Source: Pseudeuparius sepicola
Lineage: Eukaryota > Arthropoda > Insecta > Coleoptera > Anthribidae
Reading direction: 5' to 3'
Length of the DNA: 64,000 nt
NCBI GenBank assembly: GCA_963920635.1
Contig: OY987302.1
Span: forward strand, 42,163,500 to 42,227,499
Under the pieces are notes generated by a model. It ran no database searches. It saw only the letters and a program-made list of their open reading frames with translations, and was not told where the DNA came from. The position numbers and the translations under genes are program-made. Of the stretch, positions 13,149 through 25,149 are shown in pieces. Position 1 is the stretch's first letter. The number at the start of each line of letters is the position of its first letter.

Positions 13149-13936
13149 ATCGGCAGTGAAGTGTCCCAAAATCGTCATTAAAAGCTCAGAAATCGGCACT
13201 GAAGTAGCCCATTATTGGACGATTTTTTCAATAAGTAGGCCTTGGCGAGATGTAAACATCAAACGTCAGATGCGGAGCCATCGCACGTCAAAAGTGACTA
13301 AATATTCAAAACCCAGCCAATAAAGGCCCATTTAACTTTTCGTACACATTGCGAAATTGTTACCTACCACCGCAATCTTTCAGTATATAAATATTTTAGT
13401 AGGTTTGAATATCAATAGATTTGTTATGGAAGCAGCACAATAGGCAGCAGTTTGGATTTTCTGCCAGAAAGTGCCGTGTCTCGTCATACTTGATCTATTT
13501 TTATTAGGCAAGAAAATAATAATAAGGGATCACCCGTCCATGAACCGACTACGCGCGGCGTTGCTTGACTTTGACGATCGCTCTACTAGGTCAAGTAAGA
13601 CAAGACACGGCACCTTTGTACAGAAAAACCAAACTGCTGCTTCTTGTGCAGCCTCCATAACAAATCTATTGATATTCAAACCTACAAAAATATGTATACT
13701 GAAGGATTGTGCTTCTATAGGAAACAATTTCGCAATGTGTGCGAAAAGTTAATTGGGCCTTTATCGGCCGGGTTTTGAATATTTGGTTACTTTTGACGGG
13801 TGATTTCTCCGCGTCTGACGTTTGATGTTTACATCTCGCCAAGGCCTACTTTTTGAAAAAATCGTACAATAATGTTGCCCATTATTGTACGATTTCTGTG
13901 CTTTTAATGACGATTTTGGGACACTTCACTGCCGAT
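13149..13936. mobile_element. Foldback element A, full copy
   Basis: Arms of about 345 bases lie at about 13,149-13,497 and 13,580-13,936. The outer ends read ATCGGCAGTGAAGTGTCCC and its complement. Inside are CGTCAGACGCGGAG-type and CAAATCTATTGATATTCAAACC blocks. The two arms differ by substitutions and small indels. A third copy, matching the right arm, lies at 38,270-38,735. The reading frames here are shadows of the repeat. Elements like this move without coding their own transposase, if at all. Confidence 0.75.
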
Positions 13937-13938
13937 TT

Positions 13939-14138
13939 GTAAATTGCAAATCAGAAAAGATTGAAAATAATAGTTATTTATGTACCTCGGCACTGAAGTT
14001 ATTTTTATGACTCATGTGGTTTATTTGCCTCGGCCAGAGGCCTCGGCAACTAAATTCCACGAGTCATAAAAAGTTGAACTTCAGTGCCTTGGTACATAAA
14101 TAACTATTATTTTCAATCTTTTCTGATTTGCAATTTAC
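13939..14138. repeat. 200-base hairpin (CGGCACTGAAGT family)
   Basis: GTAAATTGCAAATCAGAAAA at 13,939 is inverted at 14,119-14,138. Pairing continues through AATAATAGTTATTTATGTACC and GGCACTGAAGTT, leaving a loop of about 60 bases that contains CCTCGGCCAGAGGCCTCGG. The right half is where arm 1 of the large inverted duplication begins. The half-hairpin at 45,889-45,928 in arm 2 is the same sequence. A related hairpin lies at 38,195-38,265. Confidence 0.75.
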
Positions 14139-15734
14139 ATTTTAATAATATTTGAAATAACATAAAATGTGTCATCTGTGCCTCCATGTATTTGTGTCAA
14201 ACCTACGAAAATTTTTACAGGGAAATTCAGATTCATAAATTGTTAACTTGGTACAAACCCATTTTAGGTGGTCCCGAATCCAATAACGGTAGTCAGTTTG
14301 TCAGTTTTGAGGTAAAAAAATCACGGTGTGACTATCCTCATTTTTTTGCTGGAAACAATTCGTAGTAAATTTTGCATCAAAGTACAATATTTTGTGATCT
14401 ATTTTTAGAAAAAACCGGCCAAAACAGAATGAAAAGTAGAAATTTTAGAGAGAGGCTTCCATTTAAAATGAATTACCCTGTATTATACAGACTAAAAATC
14501 AGTTATACTCTGGGAGTCTTCAGGAGGGGATTTAATCAATGCACGCTCGCTGTATACCCACAAACGAAATGTGTACTCAATCCCTATTGAATATCTTGTT
14601 GACAAAATAAAACCACACAATATTTACAAGTAGAGATATATTTAAAATGATATGTCTGCCATACGTAATCTTTTCTTTTCGTAACTATTACTATTATATG
14701 GTGACATTTTAGTGCCTGTTGTAATTGGTGATTATTTTATTAAAAGAATAATTTTCTTTTTTGGACTCCCACTAGCATTTCTCATAACGGCAATTCATAA
14801 AACCCGCGAAATTATCCACCCACGCAGATGAGCTGGTGGAACGAAAATTTTCCTTCAAGTTTATTTTCGCAAAATTTAACACGTTCGCATCTGCAGAATA
14901 AATTGCCTTGTTACCCTTGACTAATTACAGTCGTTAAAGTTAATTAATTGTAATTTGTTTCCAACTAGCACAGGCGATTTTCGGGAAATAGAAAATTCGC
15001 ACTTTCATTCGACCAAATTAGCTCACGGAAACTGTTAACTGTTTCTGATAGACTAGCTGGCATTGAAAGGCGTTTTCAAATTAGACACGATAATGTTTAA
15101 GATCCCTATGTAATTTGTGCTCTAAAATGGCATCATGGTGCCCTTGTGTATTTGCCCATGTATGTCAATAATAATTTAATATGATCCATGAATTGTTTGA
15201 ATCTTTGTTTGAGGGAAGAAGAAGAAGCTTTAAAAAAATATGTCAAACTCAAGATACATAGATCTTGATTTAACCATTGAATGATTTAGTTTGTTCAAGA
15301 ATTCTATTCAATACAATTAAAATCGATGTTAAGGTGGCAGAACTAAGTACGCCAATAAAACCTGAATCAATTGATGAAAGTTTCATCTGTAACTTTTGTG
15401 AGTTATTAGCACAACTTATATAACCTTTGAGCTAACATTAGGTAGAATAGTAGGTAGGTACCTAAATTCTACAAGTTATGAAATGGCACATATCCCATAC
15501 GAGTGAAAAGTGCGAAGCCCAAGCTTGTAAGGAGTGGACTAATAGTTCTCAATTGTGGCACATGCCATTCCAAACGTGTTGCATACGAGTACTACACTTG
15601 TGTTTATTTAAAAAGATTTTAGAAACACCCAAAACTTTAAAAAATAAAAAATCAAATAGGAAGCCATAGAAATAAATACAATATTTTTTGTCATTTTAAT
15701 AACCATAGCATCCGAAAAAAAATACAGTTTATAC

Positions 15735-15760
15735 AGGGTGTTCCGGTTTGTTGAAGAAAA
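15735..15760 (+). repeat. End of a TACAGGGTGTTCC-type small transposon
   Basis: TATACAGGGTGTTCCGG at about 15,733 is a typical left end of Tc1/mariner-related miniature elements. The mirrored end is in arm 2 at about 44,300-44,316. The partner end was not found, so the element's length is unknown. Confidence 0.45.
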
Positions 15761-16121
15761 ACTTTCACATAATAATGTGATAGAAAACGTCAATTTAGGG
15801 TGGTGCTCATATAAACATAGATCGTAAAGTTATTCGTTTCTGAGATACCGAGCGTTAATAATTTTGAAAAAAAAGTTTTTATTTTTTATTTTCTAAACTG
15901 TTAAAGATATTCAAACCAAATTGGACACACTCGAATTAGGTATGGAGGGCATATCAGTGGTTTCTAAGTTAACTAGTTTCTAAGTTAACCAGTTTCTAAG
16001 ATTGACCAAAAACGGAAATATGTTTTTTTTTCAAGCAAATTACTCGCTTTTTGTAAAAAATCATTTTTGAAAATATTCCAGTGGCGTAGACATAAGCAAG
16101 AGTCGGATTAATTATGAGATT

Positions 16122-16561
16122 TAATTTATCTAAATCCATTTAATAATGTTGTGTCATCATTCTCACACCTTTAATATTTTTACATTTAGTATTTAGTCAA
16201 CTAAATGTAAATATATTATATTCAATATAAGCTCCTGGACAAAATTAACCAACATAATAAATCCCCACAAAATTGCATTTTTTTAAAATAAATTAAAGGA
16301 AAAATAAATTAATGGAAACTAAATCAAAAGCAACAAATTATTGCATTATTTAATTAGTTTAACAGTGGTAAATGTCCAAAGCCTACTATTTATATTCTTG
16401 GTAGACACGCTAAATAATTTAAAATGTAATTTGAAATTTTATATGTTGGTGCCTTAATGTTGCCCAGGAGTATATTTACATTTAATTAACACCAAATGTA
16501 AAAATATTAAAGACGTTAGAATAACGCCACAACATATTATTAAATGATTTAGATAAATTAC
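16122..16561. mobile_element. 440-base palindromic element inside arm 1
   Basis: AATTTATCTAAATC at 16,123 is inverted at 16,548-16,561. Pairing extends through ATTTAATAAT, TTTAATATTTTTACATTT, AAATGTAAATATA and CTCCTGG towards the centre. Arm 2 carries the same element at 43,483-43,921, so it was present before the duplication. Confidence 0.7.
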
Positions 16562-16575
16562 CTTATCTGAAAACG

Positions 16576-17685
16576 AGGCCAACGATAAAGACAGGCCACG
16601 GCGCTAACGCATAATCGCGTAGTCACATGACCAACTTAGTGCTATTTAATGAAAGGCATTTTTGGAGATAAGTAGAAAAAACAAATTTCGTAACAATTTG
16701 GCAAGTTTTCTTTCATCTATTACATTATTGGTTTTGTGCATCAAAGCTTTCTCTAATTGTTTTTTCAACATTTTCAACCTGCCTCAGCTGTTTTGGGCTG
16801 AGAGTTAAATGGCACTGCACTCACAATATTTTGACACTTCTCAAAAATTGTTGGGACATCACGTTCCTTTAGCTTAGGTGATATTCTCTATAGGTATTTT
16901 CCTCCCACAACACTTTAATTATTGTTTTACTTTCTTGAAAATGTGTTAGTCACACATACTTAAGGGTTTTTTAGAAATCAGTTGGGATTTGACGAATCCA
17001 TTTTTGGCGGAAATTTTCATCATGAGGCAAAACAAATGTTTGTTATGGCGACACTTTCTTCCTGGCTTTTGTAATATGTATAAATATAATATAAACAGAC
17101 TCAATATTTGGTATTTAGGTTATTTTTTACGAAATAAAAATGAAAATTAACCTCAGTAGGTAGGTATACTGCAAATATTGACGAGGTCTCAGTTGTTCGG
17201 CAACGTGAAAGACCGAATAGATAAACCGTATCGGGGCGTGGGTCGACAACGAAAATCAACGGTTACAACACTGATTTATTTCGCACAAGGTGAATGGTGA
17301 ATACAATAAATACACAAACCCGAACGTGGTCAACGGGAACGGCTTCCAGCCACCCGGACCGTCTGAACTCGCGGATCTCCCGTAAGCAGTTCACCCCTCT
17401 GTGAATCAGGCTCCACTGTCCAATACTCTTGGACGCCACGACTCACACCCAGAGGCCATAATAATACCTGGGCGGTTCCCCTCCGCCAGGACGCCCAGGA
17501 CACACGCGCACTAGACACAAACTTGTTTCTAAAATATAAACTAAGACGTTTAAACACACTTTAAACATTGAAAACTTCTCAAAACCCAAGCTGCAGCTTT
17601 CAGTTATGTGACAAATGACATCTGACGTCTGACTAAGATGGTCACGTGATTTTTGTGCGCCAGGGCCTGTCTTTATAGTAGGCCT
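16576..17685. mobile_element. 1.1-kb element with AGGCC...GGCCT terminal repeats
   Basis: AGGCCAACGATAAAGACAGGCC-like sequence at 16,576 is inverted at 17,664-17,685. Weaker matching runs about 55 bases inwards through GTCACATGACCA and TGGTCACGTGA. In arm 2 the matching end is unmutated (AGGCCTACGATAAAGACAGG). The inside has, on the minus strand, an ATTATTATGG...AATAAATC layout reminiscent of a transcription unit end, but no recognisable protein. It could also be two insertions in opposite directions. Confidence 0.45.
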
Positions 17686-18109
17686 TGTATATTTTTTAAA
17701 TGGCAACCACTATTTTTGATAACGTCATTTAAAAAAACGCACTTTCCTTGTATCGGTACGCAAATAATAATAATATATTACATAAAAAAAAATTTCCATA
17801 AATTTTAAATTTAACATACATTATTAAGTTTTTAGACATTTCTTTATAAGACGACTGTATCTACATTGTAGTAGTTATTTTTTGCTCAGTTCCATTTTTA
17901 AGCAGGCTTAATTTTTAATCGAACAGTACAACATTTTACCGAATTTATTCCAACCTTTTGCGTGCTCTCTGTATATTACCAATTTCCGAAAATAGTCTCT
18001 TATAAATATTTTGGTATAGAACAAAATTTTTGAAGGTTTTTGAAATTTGAAAAATTTGTTTAAATATTTTAAAATAACATTGAGTTGTTGAAATTTGAAA
18101 TACTTCTAT

Positions 18110-18215
18110 TTAGGTCCTGGTCCGGCCGGAATTACGGTGGTCCGGTCCGGCCAGCGGCCAGAATTCCGGTTCCGGCCGGATCGGCCAAATACCCGATCCG
18201 GTACATCCCTAATAA
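18110..18215. repeat. CCGG-rich tract, possible hAT-like end
   Basis: About a dozen CCGG tetranucleotides occur within 90 bases, bounded by GTACATCCCTAATA. Read from the minus strand it starts TAGGGATGTACCGG, similar to ends of some hAT elements. No matching second end or 8-base target duplication was found. A mirrored copy is at about 41,918-42,015. Confidence 0.35.
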
Positions 18216-18520
18216 TTTTTGTAATCTATTGCACATAAATAAACAATATAATAATAGGGATACTAATATTTCGCACTAATAATAATAAATCATTACATTA
18301 TTTTATATATTTTCATTCCATAACAAGACAATGAATGAATATACGCTAATCGAACTAAACACAGCATAGAGTACCATGGATTTCAAGACTGTCAACCAAT
18401 GACGTCAAAACCTATAGACGTGGTGCCCTTTATTTTGACTCCAAGATTAAATATATCCATACTACATACTCTAAAAACATGCTACAAACAAAGACAGAAA
18501 GTCAACCATCAACCAACTAT

Positions 18521-19914
18521 ACACCGGGGGGCGTCAAGCGTTTATCAAAACAAACCTGTCTATAGGTTCTGACGTCATTAATGTCAACAATAGCGGCGTG
18601 GGGGTGCGCGTCATAATAAGTATTTTCGAACGTGTTTTAAGTTAAATAAAATGAGTGAAAAATAGAGTGATTTTGATATGGAATTTGATAATACTTCACT
18701 TGAAATTACATTCACGAGCGTGAACCACGAGAATCTACAGAATCTACTATTCTAATCTCCCTTCGCTATGCTCTTTTAATAAAGAATTTACACGTTATAT
18801 ACAATTTTTTTAACTTAAACTTACCACATGTACATACACAGCTTTTTCCTAAATTATTCATTTCCAAAAATAGCATTTAGAAATAAAAAAACGCTGATAA
18901 TGGAAACACTACTTCGATGTCACACTTTTTAAATCCATTAATAATGTATAGTTACCGTTGTTCGAAGAAGCAAAATACGAGAAGAGTTATGGTGATCCTA
19001 GTGGAATTTTCACAATTTATATAGGGGGTGTGATAAAAAAATTAAAAGTAGTGCTTAGGAAGGCAATACTCAGAATAATAATATGTTGCCTGTCTTATAG
19101 AGATGTTTCTAATCTATATCAGACTTCCGGTTTTGCCAGAAGTAATAAGTCACTCCTCAAGAGGCCCACCGTCACAACACCGCATTTGCCACACGATATC
19201 TTCGCAAAAAGAAGGAATATTTTATATTCTAGCCCGTAGTGTAGATCTGTGCAACACAACGTTGCCATATCAAAGGGCCTGGCGAGACAGCGCTGTAACG
19301 GAAGGTGGGCCTCCTGGGATTTAGATTTGGCGGAAAGTGAGGCTCCCGTGATGCTCCTCCACTTTAGATCTAAAGAAAAACACAAAACTGACACTTGTTA
19401 CAAAGAAGTTTAAGTTAAATAAATCTATTAATAAAATCTATAATCAAATATTTCAAAAAACAGTAAAATATAATGGAACAAATTTTTATATCATTTGGGC
19501 CGCCGTGACGAGTAGAGAAGGCAAAAAAGAAAACAATATACCTATATGCTGTTATATTTAAAAACAAATTAATTTGGCTTGTGACGATTTTTACAACACC
19601 CTGTAAAAATATTCTAATTTTAATTTATTCAACAATTAATTAAAAAAATTACAGGCTTTATAGTCGTTCGTCTACGGGGGAGTAAATTTTAATTAATCAG
19701 CTAAAGCGTCGCCAATTAATCAGAACAGTGCAATCTCTCCACCGCGATGAATATGCCAAAAGTAAACCCAGAAAAGTAAATTAGCACACAAAATGTGTTT
19801 GCCTTCAGCGAGGTCGATTTAATATGCAGCCGCAATTGGCCGAAGGAAAAACTCGCCGGGAATGTTGGTGTAAAATGTTTTCTTAAAAACTTTTTGTCCG
19901 TGCCTAATTATGGG
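18521..19914. other. Anonymous DNA with a TAATTA-rich island
   Basis: 18,521-18,590 holds an inverted partner (TCTATAGGTTCTGACGTCATT) of the sequence at 18,397-18,425. 19,660-19,870 is a TAATTAATCAG-rich, moderately GC-containing island discussed as a possible regulatory block. No gene is recognised; frames at 18,958-19,394 overlap on both strands and show no motif. Confidence 0.4.
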
Positions 19915-20900
19915 AAAACAAAAAACAACCTAGTAGACCTCAACAAGCAATTCGACTAGCAAAAATATTAAACCAGTGTAATTATTTCCACAGACAAGCC
20001 AACAGTTCCATACTACATAAAGCAATATGCGGAGCAGACTTCTCAACACCGCTACGTCTCAGGGAACACGAGCATCAAAATAACCACCGAACCGACAATG
20101 ATAAACTACAGATGTGGCTGGAGAAGCCGCTGCAGGGGAGACATCCTAATGAGGTTAACCAGGAACATGTCGACAAGTTAGCGTCGAACTATTGGCTGAC
20201 CTCGGGACGAATGTTCCCCGAGACGGAAGGCTTCCTACTGGCCATACAAGATCAGGTTATACCAACTCGCAACTACCTAAAATTTATTGTAGGAGATGCA
20301 TCGGTAGTGGATGACAGATGCAGATACGGGTGCCCAACTTCAGAAACAATCCAGCACATAACAGGAGGATGTCAGATGTTCGCATCAACGGAATATAAGG
20401 AACGACACGATTCGGTTGCCAAGATCTTGCACCAGGAACTGGGGGAAAAACTGCTGCTTGTGCAGGCAGAGAGGGTCCCATATTACAGCTACACACCGGA
20501 GCCTGTTCTTGAGAACAGCAACTACAAGATGTACTGGGATCGTACAGTTCTGACAGATCAACGAGTTGCCCATAACAGACCGGACCTTATAATAGTTGAT
20601 AAAATTTCTAGGAAGACAACTCTGATTGATGTGGCCATCCCAAACTACAACCACCTGCGTGAGAAGCAGGCCGAAAAGATCGCAAAGTACAGAGACTTTA
20701 AAGAACGAATTATAAGGCAATGGGAAATGAAGAACGTTCAGATGGTTCCAATCATAGTCTCTACAACTGGTGTTATACCAAAAACTTTGCTGAGAAACAT
20801 CAAAGAGCTGGGTCTAACTGATAATATTTACCTATAGGTCCCTGCAGAAAGCGGTACTACTTGCGACAGCCAGATCCTCATGGTATCCGGGATACCCGGG
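19915..20900 (+). pseudogene. 3' end of a LINE with restriction-like endonuclease (R2-type)
   Basis: The 241-codon frame 20,112-20,837 is the C-terminus of a non-LTR retrotransposon polyprotein. Residues about 73-89 carry a C-x3-C...H-x4-C zinc motif (CRYGC...HITGGC). Residues about 153-175 carry the endonuclease signature, RPDLIIVD then a second acidic centre at DVAIP, as in R2/NeSL-type elements that cut target DNA with a PD-(D/E)XK fold. The same frame is open upstream to about 19,915 without a start (…CNYFHRQ…LHKAICGADF). The reverse transcriptase and N-terminus are absent, as expected for 5' truncation. The sequence to about 20,900 is the 3' UTR; no poly(A) tail is obvious. A second, more decayed copy lies at 55,750-55,985. 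Confidence 0.85.
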
Positions 20901-23900
20901 ATTGTAATAGAATTGTAATGGTAATTTTCACCTTCAGAATACTTCAAACTAGGAGTACCCCGGAAGCAACTGAATATTTGTTCGCGGGAGGGGGACAATT
21001 GATATTATATTGTCTTTGTTGTCATTTGTTGCTATACTAGAAACTAAGTTCATTTTATGACAATATTGAAATGTAATACTGGAGCGTAATGAAACATAAA
21101 TTAGATCGAATATAATATGTATTGAATTCTAATTTCTAATGCAAATCTGTTTCTCTCTCGACAACTGTAAATCTCCCGTAACTACCCCGTGACTGGAAAT
21201 CAGCCATCATGGAAAAAAACAGACACGAGCCAGACGCTGTTGATAAATGTCGCGGAAACGTTAAATATACAGTATATTTACTTCCAACATGAAACACTTA
21301 TAAACATTTGCGGGCCACTTGCATGTGATACTGTTTGTTTATTTCAGACGCGTGTTTTCTTCGGCGTGGCCTTCTTCTCATTTACCAGCCATACCAGCCA
21401 AACTGGACGACGACTGATCACCTCTGAATCGACTGAGAAACAACCAATAGACAATGGCCGCGAAAGCCTAAATCATTTCATAAAACATATTAAAAATTCG
21501 GCTTTCCCGGAATTTTTTGATCTACCACTTTTTTTGGACATATCAACTGTCTACACGCTTTTCCTGATACGATAGATATATGAGGGATGCAAAGGGTAAT
21601 AATTATTAATTATTATTTATGTATGTTGTGAAATTTGGCATTTCTTTCAAGAAGGAAACTAGGAAGTTGAGGAGATTGTGCGACATACCTATTGAAAATC
21701 ATTATTAGAGGTACCTGTTCAATTTAAGGAAAGAGTGGTTGCGGTAATTCGTTTGGCTGCAGGTTTTTTATTTACTAGTTTGGCGACACAGAAACCAAAT
21801 TACCTTTTTTAGCGAAAAAGAACCATAATACTGGCATTAACCTAATTCCGCTATGATTTATTACCGGCACAATTAATCGTTTTGGGGAATCGCCAAGCTC
21901 TAGCGAATAGCGTAGGTCAGTCTTAATCTTTCCATTTCTTACCTCTGGCGGTCCGTGGCAGAAGAATAAATTACAATTAAGCTGCGAAAGGTGAGATTAA
22001 GGACCTCGGAATTATAAGGACGTACTGGAGATGAGTGTACTTCTTGAGGTTAACAAGCGAATCCCGCTCTTGGGCTTAACGAAAGAACAAGGAAGAAGGA
22101 ATAAAGTTTTAGAAATAGAGCGTCACAGTGCTAATAATATTATCATTTTATATTTCTTAATTCTAATGGCAAGCATTTTTGGCGCCCTTTGGCTTGATCG
22201 GAAATCCACTGTTTATTATCCTGTACTTCCAATGTAACTACAATATCACTTAATTGATATATTATTCCTAAACATACCAAAAAATTGCTGCCAGTAGAAA
22301 TATTACATCATTATTACTTCTACATTACTTTTCCTTTTCCAAAACCCTGTTACAAACACAATGATTGTCATATGCGATAATTTCAGTAAAGTAGAAAGTT
22401 TAGTGAGTAACTAAAGTTGATTTTATCAGTGCAGAACTAAAAGTTCTCTGCTCCACTATATTCTACTGCTATATGCTGCCTGTCTTGACGAATCAGAGCG
22501 CCGTTTATTTTCAATAGGTTCCATGGTAAATTAAATTTCAGTTCACAACTACGTGTGTTGTTAACTAATGGAAAACACGCTATAAAATTATCATTTTAAC
22601 AGTAATAACGGTGAGAGCTTTCAAGACTGATAAGCTGTTTCACAGTTGACACAATTTCAACAAGTCTAAAAACCTTTGGAGGGGGATATCAAATCGATTT
22701 GAATAAACTTGGAACAACAGTATTCCCCGGTGTCCGGATATTAATATTATCGATAACGAACGCTGAAAACAAAACCCCATAGACTGTGTATTACCCAGCC
22801 GAAATGCACAATATGTTGAATATTTCATATTTGATTTTACTTAAAACTTGATTTTATACGGATTCGTTACTTGCCACGATAATATTGTATAATGGTCCAT
22901 CACTTAATTTAGTTCTCTTAAAGCAAGAAACTTTGATTTGTTCTTTTAAAATGAACACGTCTCTGTTAGGGTCAGCTTATTATTAATTCTTTGATTTGTT
23001 TCGCCTACTGGAGCGACCCGTCCACATATTTTCCCGTTAAAAAAGTGTTTAAACCTCGCTCCGATAAATCAAAAGAAATTAGGTCAACGCCGCGGTATTG
23101 TTTTTTCTCAGATCGAAAGTGTGATGTCAAAGCAGGTGGGGTGATAAATACAACGCATTATTCTGCTCCATCGAGGCAGCGTCGGCCGAAGTCGATTGCC
23201 AAATGCAGAATGACCCCTCAATCCACATTTTATTGGAACCATATTTGGCGTCACTAGTTTTATATAAAGCAGGTGGGCGAAGCTATTATCATAATATGCA
23301 ACGTTTAATTAACGATATTTTTGACCGAAATGGTTGATTTAGTCATGATATAAAAGAATTCTACTACTAAAAGGGAAAATGGATTTTTTTGTCCAAATTT
23401 AAAAAGTGGACCAATCACTCTTAGCACCTTAGCTGTTGCCACATTCCAGTGTACCTACAATATTATTTTTGGTTCAATCAATAGTACCTACCTAGAGTCT
23501 GTTGTCAGTCTTCATTCTACAAAAAATAGCAAGCGTTATAAGTTATAACAATTGAAACGCTTGAGAAAATGTTTTGTTCACATCACAAGCACCAGCATTT
23601 ACTTGAGAACTTTTTCGCAAATTCCACACAAGTTTCTCATTAAATTTCACTATAATTTTGCTACGTTAATACTACAAAACTGTAACGACGTCTACAAAGT
23701 GATCAGTTTTGGACGTTTTCGTTTTATCCTCGGTTTTCAAATAAAAAAGAAATTAACCCGAAGGTTATGATTATGGCTCCACTGAATAGCCCAGCGCTTC
23801 TGTGTGATAACAGAAGCAGCACTGTATCTAATACTTATTACTTATTATTATTGTCAGACTTCTTAGGAATGAAAATAGTGTAACGTACATATTTTGAAAA

Positions 23901-25149
23901 CGTGGCGAACTCGCGGGGAAAAGTAATGCTGGTAGTAAGGTCAAACTCAGGATTCGGCACGTAGATTGGTCATGTTGATATTGATAGGGATGAGGGATCT
24001 AAAGCAAAGCAAGTCGGGTGAGATACTTTAAATAAATAAATCAAGTTAGACCATGCTGTATTCATCGCCGCAGCAGAAAACTGATATTACCCAACAAATT
24101 TAAAAAGTTCAGAAAAATTATCAAAGTTTTACATTTTGACATGGGTATTTCTAGATTTCTGGGAAGAAGTAAAAAAATAGGAAATGTTGGCGCAACTGGC
24201 GACGTCGTGATATTTACCAGCGCAGCCAGAAACTTCATTGTTGGGCTTACGATTTAGTTCTAAACAACTATTCATAATACATGTTTAAATACATGTTTTT
24301 AAAAAATATATTTTTTGGTTGTTTGTAGAATTATTTACATGTCAGATTCGTATCAAGATTTTCTGCTCACAGCGCGTTGTGGAAATTATTGTGATTTGCC
24401 CTCAATGCGGAGTTTATTGTTTCAAACAGCAAAACGAATTAACTAGAGGCCGTATTAGGCAATTTGAGTCGAGTAAAACGGAATGTTGCGCACTATGGAG
24501 AGCTTCACGCTGGGACACGCATTTGATTTTTATTTAAATATTCACAATCAACCACAATCAAATATGACTTGGACGGAAAATATTTATTATTGATACTGAC
24601 AGAATGTGACAGCTTAGAAATGTGCTAGTTCGCTATTTTTGAACAATCGACACCTATTATTAACGAAACAGTTATAATTTCATTAGATACTAAGAAACAT
24701 CAAGTGTACATACCTAACAGTTAAACCGTAACGTCAACTAACAATTAATAAAAATAATTAACAATAACGTACAGTCCATATAAGTATCGCAAAGAATAAA
24801 ACTTATTCTTTCAAATTATTGTTACAGAAGGTGTTTAAATTGCCACCGTTATTTATCCTATAAGCGGTGTTTAGATTTACTCGTTCGGCTATGCTATAAG
24901 TACCTACACAAATCAGTTCTTGAGCAACTTATTCAACAATAACTTGAATCTTTTATTTAAAATTTTATTTATTGCTATACTTCTTCTTGCAATAGTTATT
25001 GATCAGCTTATTGTTCACGATTTATTTAATTATTGTTACTCCGATTAACGTTTTACTGTTAGATACAGTTCATGTTCCTTCGTATCTTCTAAAATCATGC
25101 AATAGATATACTTCAAACTATTTACAACTACAACAGAATAGAAACTTCT
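20901..25149. other. Gene-free stretch, no clear repeats
   Basis: Frames up to 128 codons (21,189-21,575) show no conserved motif. 21,840-22,010 is another TTAATCG/TTACAATTAA-rich island similar to 31,970-32,115. The rest is anonymous. Confidence 0.35.

Larger units (their letters stand above)
14100..18520 (+). repeat. Large inverted duplication, arm 1
   Basis: This 4.4-kb block is repeated in reverse at 41,591-45,928. Homology begins at ATAACTATTATTTTCAATC and ends at CAACCATCAACCAACTAT; beyond both points the sequences diverge at once. In a 230-base stretch near 14,400 I count about six differences, so roughly 97% identity. Arm 1 has 84 bases (17,338-17,421) that arm 2 lacks. Arm 2 has 16 bases near 41,690 that arm 1 lacks. 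The arm contains nested repeats (16,122-16,561 and 16,576-17,685), a CCGG-rich tract at 18,110-18,210, and a TAAT-rich island at 14,790-15,080. Reading frames at 14,372, 15,478, 17,443 and 18,085 all mirror frames in arm 2 and have no recognised domain. Confidence 0.9.

Noticed and set aside
14372..14590. 72-codon frame conserved at 45,446-45,664 with 3 differences
   Set aside because: Both lie in the arms of the inverted duplication; conservation reflects DNA identity of the arms, and there is no domain.
17160..17690. Possible solo LTR (AATAAATC followed by CGTTGTCGACCCACG)
   Set aside because: No TG...CA boundaries, target duplication or second LTR could be found; kept only as part of the 1.1-kb element.
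17443..17706. 87-codon frame also present at 42,421-42,684
   Set aside because: Same reason: mirrored by the duplication arms, no recognised motif.
21189..21575. 128-codon frame, longest unexplained one between 21 and 25 kb
   Set aside because: No domain, low-complexity composition and no splice context; length is compatible with chance.
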